DNA of 64,000 nucleotides, taken from the NCBI GenBank assembly GCA_021793155.1, contig JAJYTF010000003.1:186001-250000 (forward strand), in the 5' to 3' direction. The DNA is from Pseudomonadota bacterium. GTDB taxonomy: Bacteria; Pseudomonadota; Alphaproteobacteria; Rhodospirillales; Magnetospirillaceae. Positions 39,632-50,702 of this stretch are shown here, piece by piece. Each line of letters starts with the position of its first letter. The first letter of the stretch is position 1. Below the pieces are notes generated by a model that worked only from the letters and a program-made list of their open reading frames with translations, was not told the origin of the DNA and did no database searches. The position numbers and the translations under genes were made by a program.

Positions 39632-40426
39632 TCATACCGCCACCGGGGCCGCGATATGCGGATGCGGATCGTAGCCCTCCAGCGTGAAATCCTCGTAGCG
39701 GAAGGCGAACAGATCGGTCACAGCCGGATTGAGCCGCATCGCCGGCAGCGGTCGGGGCTGCCGCGCCAGTTGCAGGTCAGCCTGCTCGATGTGGTTGGCG
39801 TAAAGATGGGCGTCGCCGAAGCTGTGGATGAATTCGCCGGGCTCGAGACCGGTGACCTGCGCCACCATCAGGGTCAACAGGGCATAGGAGGCTATGTTGA
39901 ACGGCACGCCGAGAAAGATGTCGGCCGACCGCTGATAAAGCTGGCAGGACAGCCGCCCGTCCGCGACGTAGAACTGGAACAGGCAGTGGCAGGGCGGCAG
40001 GGCCATGCGCTCGACGTCGGCGGGATTCCACGCGGTGACGATGAGCCGGCGTGAATCGGGGTTCCTGCGGATTTGCTCCAGCAGTTCGGCGATCTGGTCC
40101 AGATGCCCGCCGTCGGGCTTGGGCCAGGACCGCCACTGATAGCCGTAGACCGGCCCCAGCTCGCCTTGTGGGTCGGCCCATTCGTCCCAGATCGAGACCT
40201 TGTTCTCCTTCAGGTAACGGATGTTGGTCTCGCCCTTGAGGAACCACAGCAGCTCATGGATGATCGAGCGCAGGTGCAGCTTCTTGGTGGTAACCACGGG
40301 AAAGCTGGCGGCCAGGTCGAACCGCATCTGCCAGCCGAAGACGCTGTAGGTGCCGGTGCCGGTACGGTCCTGCTTGAAAACGCCGTGGTCGCGCACATGG
40401 CGCATCAGATCGAGATACTGCTTCAC
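39632..40426 (-). CDS. thyA: Thymidylate synthase
   Basis: A 264-residue ThyA. The catalytic cysteine is in [11 protein letters not shown] (about residue 146), with the [13 protein letters not shown] segment before it and [25 protein letters not shown] after it. It methylates dUMP using methylene-tetrahydrofolate. Length equals the E. coli enzyme. Confidence 0.96.
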   Translation of the reverse strand: MKQYLDLMRHVRDHGVFKQDRTGTGTYSVFGWQMRFDLAASFPVVTTKKLHLRSIIHELLWFLKGETNIRYLKENKVSIWDEWADPQGELGPVYGYQWRSWPKPDGGHLDQIAELLEQIRRNPDSRRLIVTAWNPADVERMALPPCHCLFQFYVADGRLSCQLYQRSADIFLGVPFNIASYALLTLMVAQVTGLEPGEFIHSFGDAHLYANHIEQADLQLARQPRPLPAMRLNPAVTDLFAFRYEDFTLEGYDPHPHIAAPVAV

Positions 40427-40564
40427 TGTCGTCCTCGAAAAATGGCGGAGCGCATCCTATCGCGGATTGCCGGCGCTGTCGCCGCCGTCGCTCTGGTGTT
40501 GGTTCTTGCCCCTCGCCGGGCGGGGCCATCCGGCTCTGCCCGGCGAGGGACTCCGTTAGATCCA

Positions 40565-40593
40565 GCACTGACACAGGACGACTGTGTCAGTGC
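40565..40593. other. Perfect 12-bp palindrome in the thyA-ssrA divergent gap
   Basis: GCACTGACACAG and CTGTGTCAGTGC flank a five-base loop. It lies between the thyA start and the ssrA gene, upstream of a TATATT (40619-40624) that could be the ssrA -10. It could be an operator or a hairpin; there is no T-tract. Confidence 0.6.
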
Positions 40594-40629
40594 ACTGGCG
40601 GAATCGATTTGGCCGCTCTATATTGAGTG

Positions 40630-40911
40630 TGCCGGGAAACCGGCTATGGCGCTAAACACCATACGGAATAAGCGTTGCGGACCCGGGGGCGGTACCCGGC
40701 GCCTCCACCATTCAAGGCCGCTTTCACTCGAGCGGCGAACTCGAAGGGGGCGAAACAGGATCGACGCGCGTAGTAAAGGTATGGCTTGTGCTCGGCATGG
40801 TACCGCCGTTACCGGACCAAACTCACAAGTGCCAACGATAACGTCGTTGCTCTCGCTGCCTAATTAGGTAAGCGCGGTCCGGGGGGCGCCGGGCAACAGA
40901 AGGCCCCCCAC
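40630..40911 (+). ncRNA. ssrA: tmRNA, circularly permuted two-piece form
   Basis: The acceptor piece comes first and ends in CCCGGCGCCTCCACCA at 40710; the coding piece begins GGGGGCGAAACAGGATCGAC at 40746, and its GGGGGCG pairs with CGCCTCC of the acceptor piece. The tag frame starts at GCC 40831 and reads ANDNVVALAA before TAA (40861-40863), ending LAA as needed for ClpXP. A GGGGGGC/GCCCCCC hairpin closes the gene. The permuted order is typical of alphaproteobacteria. The exact 5' end is approximate. Confidence 0.92.
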
Positions 40912-40947
40912 TTTACGTCACCGGGTGCAGGAAGGGCCGCCGGACAA

Positions 40948-41448
40948 ATGCCGAGAATGGTGTTGCGTTACGACAAGATGGTGGAAGACGCCCTGCGCGG
41001 CGTGCTGCGCGAGGCCCTGATCGCCAGCCAGGACGGCCTGCCGGGCGACCATCATTTCTACATCACCTTCCGGACCCGCCACCCTGGTGTCGAGGTCGCC
41101 GACGCCATCCTCGCCCGCTATCCCGACGAGATGACCATCGTATTGCAGCACCAGTTCTGGGGCCTTGAAGTAACCCCGGAATGGTTCGAAGTCACCTTGT
41201 CCTTCAACCGGGTCCATCAGCGCCTGCACATTCCGTTCGCCGCGGTGACCGCCTTCGCCGACCCTTCGGCCAAGTTCGGCCTGCAATTCCAGGCTGACAC
41301 CAGCGTCGAAATGGACCATCCCAGCGAACCCGAGGAGGAACATCCCGGCGAAGAGACGACCTCATCGGGCGCCGCTGCGGAACCAGGACCGCAGTCGGAG
41401 GAAGCCGGGGCCCAGGTCATCGCGCTTGACGCCTTCCGCAAAAAATAG
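40948..41448 (+). CDS. sspB: ClpXP adaptor protein SspB (alpha type)
   Basis: A 166-residue protein: an N-terminal SspB fold ([19 protein letters not shown], then [24 protein letters not shown]), an acidic Pro/Glu-rich linker (about 125-150), and a C-terminal ClpX-binding tail IALDAFRKK. It tethers ssrA-tagged proteins to ClpXP. It is only about 35 bases downstream of ssrA, so tag and adaptor are physical neighbours. Confidence 0.92.
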   Translation: MPRMVLRYDKMVEDALRGVLREALIASQDGLPGDHHFYITFRTRHPGVEVADAILARYPDEMTIVLQHQFWGLEVTPEWFEVTLSFNRVHQRLHIPFAAVTAFADPSAKFGLQFQADTSVEMDHPSEPEEEHPGEETTSSGAAAEPGPQSEEAGAQVIALDAFRKK

Positions 41449-41525
41449 CTTCCTTACGTCCCGTCCGCCTCTTTCGCCTTGTGCGGGAAAGAGGCAACCA
41501 ATCCGTTAAACAGACGGGGCCGACC

Positions 41526-43148
41526 ATGACCGCTGACGCCGCTTTGTTCGCCGAGATCTTTCCGCTCTCCGGCGACGACACCCCTTACACCAAGCTCACC
41601 TCCGACCATGTCGGAACCTCCAGCTTCGCCGGCAAGCCGGTGCTATCCGTGGCCCCCGAGGCGCTGACGCTGCTCTCGCGCGAGGCGTTCCGCCAGGTCT
41701 CGCATCTGCTGCGCCCGGCCCATCTCAAGCAATTGCGCTCGATCCTCGATGACGCCGAGGCATCGGACAACGACAAGTTCGTGGCGCTGGACCTGCTGAT
41801 GAACGCCAACATCGCCGCCGGCATGGTGCTGCCCATGTGCCAGGATACCGGCACCGCCATCGTCATGGGCAAGAAGGGCCAGCAAGTGTGGACCGGCGGC
41901 GGCGACGAAGCCGCCCTGTCGAAGGGCATCGCCTCCGCCTATACCGACCTGAACCTGCGCTATAGCCAGGTATCGCCGGTGGACATGTACGAAGAAGTCA
42001 ACACCGGCAACAACCTGCCGGCGCAGATCGACATCTATGCCACCGACGGCGACGCCTACAAGTTCCTGTTCATGGCCAAGGGCGGTGGGTCGGCGAACAA
42101 GACCTATCTCTACCAGCAGACCAAGGCGCTGCTGAACCCCGACTCGCTGATCAAGTTCCTCGATGCGCAGATCCGCACGCTGGGAACCGCGGCCTGCCCG
42201 CCCTATCACCTGGCCATCGTCATCGGCGGCACCTCGGCCGAAATGAACCTGAAGACGGTAAAGCTGGCCTCGGCCAAGTATCTTGACCACCTGCCCACCG
42301 GCGGTGGCAAATACGGCCATGCCTTCCGTGACCTTGAAATGGAAGCCAAGGTGCTGGAACTGACCCGCGGCATGGGCATCGGCGCACAGTTCGGCGGCAA
42401 GTATTTCTGCCATGATGTCCGCGTGATCCGCTTGCCGAGGCATGGCGCATCCTGCCCGGTGGGCATCGGCGTTTCATGCTCGGCCGACCGGCAGGTCAAA
42501 GGCAAGATCACCAAGGACGGCATCTTCATCGAAACGCTGGAGAACGATCCGGCCCAGTACCTGCCCGAGATCGACCACGCGAAGCTTTACGGCGACGTAG
42601 TGCGCATCGATCTGAACCAGCCGATGGACAAGATCCGTCAGATCCTCGGCCAGTACCCCATCAGGACCAGGGTCGCGCTGTCCGGTCCGATGATCGTGGC
42701 GCGCGACATCGCGCACGCCAAGCTGAAGGATCGGCTCGACCGCGGCGAGGGCCTGCCGCAATACTTCAAGGACCATCCGGTCTATTACGCCGGCCCGGCC
42801 AAGACGCCGGAGGGCTATCCCTCGGGCTCGTTCGGCCCGACCACCGCCGGCCGCATGGACTCGTACGTCGACCTGTTCCAGGCCAACGGCGGCAGCATGG
42901 TGATGGTGGCCAAGGGCAACCGCGCCAAGACGGTGACAGAGGCCTGCAAGAAGCATGGCGGCTTCTACCTGGGTTCCATCGGCGGCGCCGCCGCCGGCCT
43001 GGCCCAGCACCACATCAAGAAGGTCGAGGTGCTGGAATATCCGGAACTGGGCATGGAGGCCATCTGGAAGATCGAGGTGAAAGACTTCCCCGCCTTCATC
43101 ATCGTCGACGACAAAGGCAACGACTTCTTCGCCGACCTGAGCCATTGA
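41526..43148 (+). CDS. Class I (Fe-S) fumarate hydratase
   Basis: A 540-residue oxygen-sensitive [4Fe-4S] fumarase, with the N-terminal catalytic and C-terminal beta domains fused as in FumA/FumB. Cluster cysteines are apparent in PMCQDTGTA (about 103), in GTAACPPYH and in the [13 protein letters not shown] segment. The C-terminal part has [22 protein letters not shown] and [16 protein letters not shown] start at the ATG at 41526. It hydrates fumarate in the TCA cycle. A second, unrelated fumarase follows directly. Confidence 0.93.
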   Translation: MTADAALFAEIFPLSGDDTPYTKLTSDHVGTSSFAGKPVLSVAPEALTLLSREAFRQVSHLLRPAHLKQLRSILDDAEASDNDKFVALDLLMNANIAAGMVLPMCQDTGTAIVMGKKGQQVWTGGGDEAALSKGIASAYTDLNLRYSQVSPVDMYEEVNTGNNLPAQIDIYATDGDAYKFLFMAKGGGSANKTYLYQQTKALLNPDSLIKFLDAQIRTLGTAACPPYHLAIVIGGTSAEMNLKTVKLASAKYLDHLPTGGGKYGHAFRDLEMEAKVLELTRGMGIGAQFGGKYFCHDVRVIRLPRHGASCPVGIGVSCSADRQVKGKITKDGIFIETLENDPAQYLPEIDHAKLYGDVVRIDLNQPMDKIRQILGQYPIRTRVALSGPMIVARDIAHAKLKDRLDRGEGLPQYFKDHPVYYAGPAKTPEGYPSGSFGPTTAGRMDSYVDLFQANGGSMVMVAKGNRAKTVTEACKKHGGFYLGSIGGAAAGLAQHHIKKVEVLEYPELGMEAIWKIEVKDFPAFIIVDDKGNDFFADLSH

Positions 43149-43159
43149 CGCGCACCACC

Positions 43160-43234
43160 GTCATCCTGACGACCAAAAGGAGGAAGGATCTCGCCCAAGC
43201 GATGAGATCCTTCGACCTTTGGCCTCAGGATAAC
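43160..43234. repeat. REP-like palindrome between the two fumarase genes
   Basis: GTCATCCTGACGACC, AGGAAGGATCTC and the mirror GAGATCCTTC, GGCCTCAGGATAAC. It is the same AAGGATCTC/GTCATCCTGA family as at 33998 and 62151. Confidence 0.7.
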
Positions 43235-43290
43235 AGGATGGGATATTTCGCACGGTCCTCCTGCACACCAGATTCAGGGCGGAGGCGACC

Positions 43291-44684
<1,394 letters not shown>

Positions 44685-44688
<4 letters not shown>

Positions 44689-44906
44689 CGGGAGAAATCC
44701 GCAAGCGGTCGGTGGTAATCGCCGGACACGCCACCAGCGTTTCGCTGGAGGTGGAATTCTGGGACGCCCTGAAATTCATCGCCGAACGCCGCGGTGTCTC
44801 GCTCAACAGCCTGGTGGCGACCATCGACGGCACCCGCAAAGGCAACCTGTCGAGCGCCTTGAGGGTGTTCGTGCTGCGCGAACTGATGGAGCAGGCGGCG
44901 CCTTAG
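44685..44906 (+). CDS. Ribbon-helix-helix domain protein
   Basis: A 73-residue protein, translationally coupled to fumC (ATGA). The pattern [37 protein letters not shown] is the RHH_4-type fold: a beta strand, then two helices. Proteins like this are common in alphaproteobacteria and are presumed DNA-binding, but no target is known. Coupling to fumC suggests a linked regulatory role, which is inference. Confidence 0.8.
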
Positions 44907-44908
44907 CG

Positions 44909-45030
44909 CTAGTGGTGAAAATCCGACGGATGGTACCGCCACCAGCCGTCGAATTTTCACCACAATTCAATTGGTTGGTGGGCCGCCTGATCCAGGCGCT
45001 TGGGGACCAAGCGTCTGGGGCGGACCACTA
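44909..45030. mobile_element. MITE-like element inserted at a TA within GCGCTAGCGC
   Basis: About 120 bases without coding content, bounded by TA on both sides with flanks that rejoin as GCGC-TA-GCGC. Ends are GTGGT and ACCAC. Inside are an 18-base near-perfect hairpin (44912-44929 with 44946-44963) and a second hairpin (about 44993-45018). TA duplication and palindromic build resemble IS630-type miniature elements. Its right end supplies the stop codon of the AsmA-like gene. Confidence 0.5.
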
Positions 45031-48000
45031 GCGCACCAGGCCTCCCAGCAACCCCTTGACCAGATCCTTCGGCTTCATGCCCTTCACCGGCGCCCGTTTG
45101 GCCAGCCAGGTCTCGATCGGATTGATGTCGAGGAAACGGCGAGGCGAGGCGAGCGGCCCTGACATGCGCATGACCAACGGCGGTGCGTCGGGCGCGCTGG
45201 CCAAATGGAAGTCGGCATGGGCATCCATTGTCCGTGTCGGCAGATTGACCTGAAAGGCCGCTTTTGCCCCGCCGCCGTCTGCGGTCAGTTGCAGGTCGTT
45301 CGAACTGATCACCCCGTTCTCGCTGCGGAAACTGCCGGCCAGGCTGGAGAAATGGGTCTTGCCGCCGGTCAGCCCGGCCTGCATCACGGCCAGCAGCGCG
45401 GCGGGGCCGTTGACGTTCTGTAAATGCTGATCGGCCGCCTGCAGGTCGAAGCCGCGCAAGGTGCCATCCCGAACGACCAGCTTGCCGCCGCCGGTCAGCC
45501 GCCCGACCATCTCGGCGGAGGAATGGCCGGCGGTGACAAATGTCGCTTCCCCGTCCATTACCCCATCGGCAATGTCAAGATCGGCCATGCCCAGCAGGGC
45601 GTCACGCATTTCGGCATGATCCAGCGACATCTGCACCGAAGCGCCGCCATCGGCGTCCACTTTGCCCGAACCGGTCAGCTTTCCGCCATAGAGCTGGCCG
45701 GACAGCCGCTGCAGGGTGGCGATGCCGTTGCTCAGGTCCAGGCCGATGCCGACGCCGTCGAGCCGGGTGGTCCCGAAAGTGACGGCCCGCGCATCGATCT
45801 TGAGGTCGGCGTCCAAGGACTTCAGCCAGGACAGGTCGAGCGGTTCCCGCGACCATTGGTCAGGGATGGCGGCCACCTGCACCAGCGGCCGCGGTGCTGC
45901 GGCCACCGGCGGAGGCTCGGATAGAGGTATGCCGCGTATGGCCCGGACCGCGTGCGAGGGTATCAGCAGGCCGGTACGGATCATGTCGCGCAATGCGGGC
46001 GCTCCACCGGCCTGGCGGCGGCTCGGCAGGAAGGCGTCGATCGGCAGGTCATCGAGGTTCAGCGAGGCATCGAGCCTCACCCGTCCACCCCATCCGACCT
46101 GGGCCTCGCCGGTGGCGGCGACCGGACCGGCCTTCAGGCGGAGATCGGTGAGCCGCACCTGGGTCAGATCGCCGGCCAGCCGGGTCGACAGGGCAACCGC
46201 ACCCAACGTGCCGGCAGGCCGATAGTCCGGGGCAAACAGCCGGATGATCTGGGTCAGGCTGGCGTGGCTGGCTTGCACGGCAAGGTCCAGTCGCGGGCCG
46301 GCCAAAGGCTGGGCAATCTTGCCGGCGATATTGACCAGTCCGCCAGCGGCTTCGCTGTGGGTGTCCACCGTCACGGCATCGAGGCCGCCGTCGACGGTAC
46401 CGGACATGGCCGCCGGCCCGAGGCGGTCGATTTCCGCCGGTACCGGGACGCCAAGGAGCCGTAGCACACGTCCTGGCTGCTGGCTGTGCAGATCATAGTG
46501 CATGCCCTGCAGTTGCGCCGCCCCACCCGCCGAAAGCCCGGCGATCGCGCCCGATAGCCGCAGCTGCGCACCGCCCGCATCGCCGGCGGACAGGTCGTGC
46601 ACGGTCAGCAAGCCGTCGATCCAGCTTCCGTCGAGGTTCAAATCCTGGATCGTCAGGCCGCGCCACACCAGCGTGCCGACCCGCCCGGTAATACTGGCGT
46701 CGACTCCCTGGTACCAGCTGGGCTTCTGCACCACGGGGGCACCCGTCGGCACCGCCGCCTCCGCTGCCGGCGACATCGTTGCCGGCGCCGCCGCCGCGGC
46801 CTGCGGCCAATAGGCGTCGGCGTTGAGCGAGTCGATGGTGAACGAGGCCGCCAAGGCCGGGCGGATGCCGAGCTGCAGATTGGCCGTGGCCTCGATCCGG
46901 CTGGCATCCAGTTGGAACCTGGCTTTGGTGATATCGACCTCGGCCGGAGCAAGCCTGATCTGCCCGGACGCCCGCAGGCCATGCAGACGATCGGCGGGAA
47001 CCCCGGCGACATCCAGCTTCAGCCAGGCCAACAGACTGCGCAGGTCGTCGGTCGCCGCTTCGAACGCCCCCTCGAAACCAGGCTCCCCACCCGTCGCCGC
47101 CAGCGAGCCGAACAGGTTCACCTCGCTGTTGCCGGGCAGCGTGACGGCGGCCTGGTTGAGGGCGATCTCGCCATTGCTCATCGTCGCATTGAAGCGCGCC
47201 CCGCGCAGAATGGCGCCGCGATAAGTCAGCAAATCGGCGGACAGGTCGAGGTTGGCCGCCAATGTCTGGGGAATCGCGGGAAGCACCATGGCCGGAATCC
47301 GTTCGGCCGGGGGTGGCGGCGCGGTTGCCGGTGAAATGGCGGGCGCCGGAGCCGCGGATGGCACGGCCGGCAAAGCCGGTTGGGGGACGGCCGTGCCGGG
47401 TGCGCGCCAGCGGTCCAGGTCCAGCCGGCTGAAGGCCAGGCCGAGATCGAGCTGACGCGGGCCAGCAAGGGTCAGGCTGGCGGTGCCCCCTGCCTGCAAT
47501 CCGTTTGCGGTCAGCGTGAGGCCGCGGGCTTCCATCTGGACCGGCGTGGCGGCCAGGGCCGCCTCCAGGCTGCCGGAGCCGGCCGGCAGTACCGCCGCCA
47601 GCCGGTCGGCGGACAGCGTCCGGGCCAGGGCCGGCAGGTCCGCCGCGGTGATTGCCAGCTTGCCGTTGAAGCGGCTGTCGGCCCCGGCCTCGGTCCATTG
47701 TCCGCCAAGGCGCAGCTCGGCCGCGCCCTGCGCCAGCTTCACCGTCACGGCCACCGGTACGGTCTGGCCGGCGACCGCCCCGCCGGCCGACGCTTCGAAG
47801 GAGAAGGCCGCCACGCCCCAGCGTGCCGAGCCCGCTGCCTGCACCGCCCCACCACCACCGAGGCCGGTGAGGCTGCCGCTCACGGCATCGAAACGAAGTG
47901 GCTCAATGCCGGGCCGGTGGTAGGCGATGGTCCCGTTCACAACCTCGACCCTGTCAATCCGCGGCGCCCCCCCGGCGGGGCGCCGCGGCGCCGGGCTCCG

Positions 48001-48432
48001 GCCCGGGGCCGGCGGCAGAAGACCCGCGGCCACGGTGGAATTCCGTGAGAAACGCCAGTTGGAACGGCCGTCGGGCAACGTCTCCAAGGTGATCTGCGGA
48101 TCGACCAGCACCAACGAGGCGAGTTCGAGACGCCCCGACAGCAGGGGCAGAAGATGCAGGTGGACCCGCAATTCCGGCAGCACTGCCATCTCGGGATCGC
48201 CGGCACCGTCCAGATTGGACAGGTGCACGCCCTTCGCGGCAAAGGCCGGAACCGGCAGCAGCGACAGGGACAACGGCCCGTCAATGGTCAGCCGTCGGCC
48301 CAGGGCGTCCTCGATGCGGCCGGCAATAGTGGGCTTGTAGCCGTTCCAGTCGACCAGCGCCGGAGCGAACAGCAGGGCGCCGATGAGCGCCACCAGCGCC
48401 GCCGCGAGGATGAGGCCAGCCTTCCTCGTCAT
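45028..48432 (-). CDS. AsmA family protein
   Basis: A 1134-residue protein with an N-terminal transmembrane helix (residues 5-27), the AsmA N-terminal domain (WNGYKPTIAGRIEDALGRRLTIDGPLSLSLLPVPAFAAKGVHLSN), a long middle part of low-complexity Pro/Ala linkers and beta-rich repeats, and a C-terminal AsmA/DUF490-like end (GVMDGEATFVTAGHS..., TLRGFDLQAADQHLQNV). Such proteins bridge the periplasm and are implicated in lipid transport and outer membrane assembly. It is the largest housekeeping-type gene here and is divergent from recQ. The stop TAG coincides with the end of the MITE-like element. Confidence 0.85.
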   Translation of the reverse strand: MTRKAGLILAAALVALIGALLFAPALVDWNGYKPTIAGRIEDALGRRLTIDGPLSLSLLPVPAFAAKGVHLSNLDGAGDPEMAVLPELRVHLHLLPLLSGRLELASLVLVDPQITLETLPDGRSNWRFSRNSTVAAGLLPPAPGRSPAPRRPAGGAPRIDRVEVVNGTIAYHRPGIEPLRFDAVSGSLTGLGGGGAVQAAGSARWGVAAFSFEASAGGAVAGQTVPVAVTVKLAQGAAELRLGGQWTEAGADSRFNGKLAITAADLPALARTLSADRLAAVLPAGSGSLEAALAATPVQMEARGLTLTANGLQAGGTASLTLAGPRQLDLGLAFSRLDLDRWRAPGTAVPQPALPAVPSAAPAPAISPATAPPPPAERIPAMVLPAIPQTLAANLDLSADLLTYRGAILRGARFNATMSNGEIALNQAAVTLPGNSEVNLFGSLAATGGEPGFEGAFEAATDDLRSLLAWLKLDVAGVPADRLHGLRASGQIRLAPAEVDITKARFQLDASRIEATANLQLGIRPALAASFTIDSLNADAYWPQAAAAAPATMSPAAEAAVPTGAPVVQKPSWYQGVDASITGRVGTLVWRGLTIQDLNLDGSWIDGLLTVHDLSAGDAGGAQLRLSGAIAGLSAGGAAQLQGMHYDLHSQQPGRVLRLLGVPVPAEIDRLGPAAMSGTVDGGLDAVTVDTHSEAAGGLVNIAGKIAQPLAGPRLDLAVQASHASLTQIIRLFAPDYRPAGTLGAVALSTRLAGDLTQVRLTDLRLKAGPVAATGEAQVGWGGRVRLDASLNLDDLPIDAFLPSRRQAGGAPALRDMIRTGLLIPSHAVRAIRGIPLSEPPPVAAAPRPLVQVAAIPDQWSREPLDLSWLKSLDADLKIDARAVTFGTTRLDGVGIGLDLSNGIATLQRLSGQLYGGKLTGSGKVDADGGASVQMSLDHAEMRDALLGMADLDIADGVMDGEATFVTAGHSSAEMVGRLTGGGKLVVRDGTLRGFDLQAADQHLQNVNGPAALLAVMQAGLTGGKTHFSSLAGSFRSENGVISSNDLQLTADGGGAKAAFQVNLPTRTMDAHADFHLASAPDAPPLVMRMSGPLASPRRFLDINPIETWLAKRAPVKGMKPKDLVKGLLGGLVR

Positions 48433-48550
48433 ACTCTCTCCCTCGGTTCCGCGTGGACTTTAGCCCGGATCACGCCGGCTGCGGAAGATGTTGATTCCGG
48501 TTTCGGATGGGCGTTGCCTGACCGCGGCCGGGCGTACTAGAACCTCTGGA

Positions 48551-50350
48551 ATGTCTCATCCTCTCGAAGTCCTCCGCACCGTCTTCGGCTATGACCGGTT
48601 CCGCGGCGCCCAGGCCGAGATCATCGACCATGTGATCGGTGGCGGCGACGCCCTGGTCCTGATGCCCACCGGCGGCGGCAAGTCGCTGTGCTACCAGGTT
48701 CCCGCCCTGTGCCGGCCGGGGCTCGGTGTCGTCGTCTCGCCGCTGATCGCCCTGATGCAGGACCAGGTCTCGGCGCTCCGCCAACTGGGCGTGAAGGCCG
48801 CGGCGTTGAACTCCAGCCTGAGCTACGGCCAACAGGTGGAGATCGAACGGCAGATGCGGGCCGGCGAGATCGACATGGTCTATGTCGCCCCCGAACGGCT
48901 GATGACCGACGCCTTCCTGATCCAGCTGGAACGTTGCCGGCTGGCCCTGTTCGCCATCGACGAGGCCCACTGCGTCAGCCAGTGGGGCCACGACTTCCGG
49001 CCCGAATACCTGCAGTTGGCCACCCTGCACACCCGCTTCCCGGAAGTGCCGCGGATCGCCCTGACCGCCACCGCCGACAGCCCAACGCGCCGCGAGATCG
49101 TCGAGAAATTGAGTCTGGCGGGCGGACGCCAGTTCGTCGCCGGCTTCGACCGCCCCAACATCCGCTATCGGGTGGCGGCCAAGACCAGCAGCGCTCGCAA
49201 CCAACTGCTCTCCTTCCTGAAGAGGGAGCACCCGGGCGATGCCGGCATCGTCTACCGCCTGTCGCGCAGCAAGGTCGAGGAGACAGCGGCTTGGCTGTGC
49301 GACCAGGGAATCGACGCCCTGCCCTACCACGCGGGGTTGGACAAGACGGTGCGGGCGGAAAACCAGGAGCGCTTCCTCAACGAGGATGGCGTAGTGATGG
49401 TCGCCACCATCGCTTTCGGCATGGGCATCGACAAGCCCGATGTGCGCTTCGTCGCCCATCTGGACCTGCCGAAAAGCATCGAGGCCTATTACCAGGAGAC
49501 CGGGCGTGCCGGCCGCGACGGCCTGCCGGCCGACGCCTGGATGGTCTACGGCATGCAGGATGTCGCCCGACTGCGCCAGATGGTCGAGGACGGGGATGCG
49601 CCGGAGGTAAAAAAGCGTCTTGAACACCGCAAGCTCGACGCACTACTCGGCTACTGCGAAACCACCCGCTGCCGTCGACAGGTGCTGCTGGAATATTTCG
49701 GCGATGTCGGGCAGCCCTGCGGCAATTGTGACACCTGCCTCGAACCCGTGGAAAGCTTCGACGGCACCGTGGCCGCGCAAAAGGCCTTGTCCTGCGTCTA
49801 CCGCACCGGACAGCGATTCGGCGCCGGCCACCTGATCGACGTGTTGACCGGGGCCGACAGCGAGCGTATCCGCCAACTGGGACACGACAAGCTGTCGACT
49901 TTCGGCATCGGCCGCGAGTTCGCCAAGGAGGAGTGGCGGTCGATCTTCCGCCAACTGGTTGCCGCCGGCCTGCTGCGGGTCGACATCGAGGGCCATGGCA
50001 GCCTGGGGCTGACCGAGGCCTGTCGGGCCGTGCTGCGCGGCGAAAAGGACCTGTCCCTGCGCCGCGACGTCGGACGCAGGAAGGCCGGATCGCGCTCGCC
50101 CCGCCAGCGTGACACCATCGGTGAACCGGCGGACGAAGCCCTGTTCCAGGCCCTGCGCGCGCAACGCCTGGCCATCGCGCGCGAAATCGGCGTGCCGCCC
50201 TATGTCATCTTCCACGACGCGACGCTTCTGGAAATGGCGCGCCGCAAGCCGCAGGATGAAGCCCAACTGGCGCTTCTGTCCGGTGTCGGGAAAGCCAAAC
50301 TGGAGCGCTACGGCGAAGCATTTATCGCGGTGATCCGCGGCTTTTGCTGA
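48551..50350 (+). CDS. recQ: ATP-dependent DNA helicase RecQ
   Basis: A 599-residue helicase. Motif [16 protein letters not shown] (about 40), DEAH box [18 protein letters not shown], motif [12 protein letters not shown], an RQC zinc site ([16 protein letters not shown] then CGNCDTC, about 375-397) and a C-terminal HRDC domain (from [15 protein letters not shown]). It unwinds DNA in recombination repair. I start at 48551 (MSHPLEVL); the frame is open further upstream without support. Confidence 0.96.
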   Translation: MSHPLEVLRTVFGYDRFRGAQAEIIDHVIGGGDALVLMPTGGGKSLCYQVPALCRPGLGVVVSPLIALMQDQVSALRQLGVKAAALNSSLSYGQQVEIERQMRAGEIDMVYVAPERLMTDAFLIQLERCRLALFAIDEAHCVSQWGHDFRPEYLQLATLHTRFPEVPRIALTATADSPTRREIVEKLSLAGGRQFVAGFDRPNIRYRVAAKTSSARNQLLSFLKREHPGDAGIVYRLSRSKVEETAAWLCDQGIDALPYHAGLDKTVRAENQERFLNEDGVVMVATIAFGMGIDKPDVRFVAHLDLPKSIEAYYQETGRAGRDGLPADAWMVYGMQDVARLRQMVEDGDAPEVKKRLEHRKLDALLGYCETTRCRRQVLLEYFGDVGQPCGNCDTCLEPVESFDGTVAAQKALSCVYRTGQRFGAGHLIDVLTGADSERIRQLGHDKLSTFGIGREFAKEEWRSIFRQLVAAGLLRVDIEGHGSLGLTEACRAVLRGEKDLSLRRDVGRRKAGSRSPRQRDTIGEPADEALFQALRAQRLAIAREIGVPPYVIFHDATLLEMARRKPQDEAQLALLSGVGKAKLERYGEAFIAVIRGFC

Positions 50351-50402
50351 AACACCCGCCCAGGTCCGGACGTTTGCTTTTCATACGGTTCGGAGGCTTC
50401 GC

Positions 50403-50579
50403 ATGCTTTATTGGGCAGCCGTCTTTCTCGTCATCGCCCTGGTTGCCGCCGTCTTCGGCTTCGGCGGCATCGCCGGCGCGGCAATGAACATCGCCCATGT
50501 GTTGTTCTTCGTCTTCCTCGTGCTGTTCGTCATCGCGCTGGTTGTCGGGCTGTTCCGCGGGCGCATGCCGCGGCCTTAA
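50403..50579 (+). CDS. DUF1328/UPF0391 small membrane protein
   Basis: A 58-residue, two-helix membrane peptide ([20 protein letters not shown]..., then [20 protein letters not shown], ending RGRMPRP). The GFGGIAGAA turn between helices is the family mark (YtjA-like). GGAGG lies upstream of the ATG. These peptides are often stress-induced, but their function is not known. Its stop codon TAA lies at the edge of the palindromic element that follows. Confidence 0.85.
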   Translation: MLYWAAVFLVIALVAAVFGFGGIAGAAMNIAHVLFFVFLVLFVIALVVGLFRGRMPRP

Positions 50580-50702
50580 CAGGGTGCGGAAGTAAATCTC
50601 TCGGGAATACCACGCTTCGAGACGCCGTCCTGGTCGGACGGCTCCTCGGCATGAGGAGGCGCCATCGGCGGCATCTCAAAGGATGCCTCCGCAGCCTGTT
50701 AA
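50577..50702. mobile_element. MITE-like palindromic element between convergent genes
   Basis: About 126 bases with 15-base terminal inverted repeats, one mismatch (TTAACAGGGTGCGGA and TCCGCAGCCTGTTAA). Inside are three further hairpins: GCCGTCC/GGACGGC, CCTC/GAGG around GGCAT, and GGCATC/GATGCC. TTAA flanks both sides. The ends supply the stop codons of the DUF1328 gene (+) and rsmB (-). It could be a miniature transposable element or an elaborate bidirectional terminator. Confidence 0.5.
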
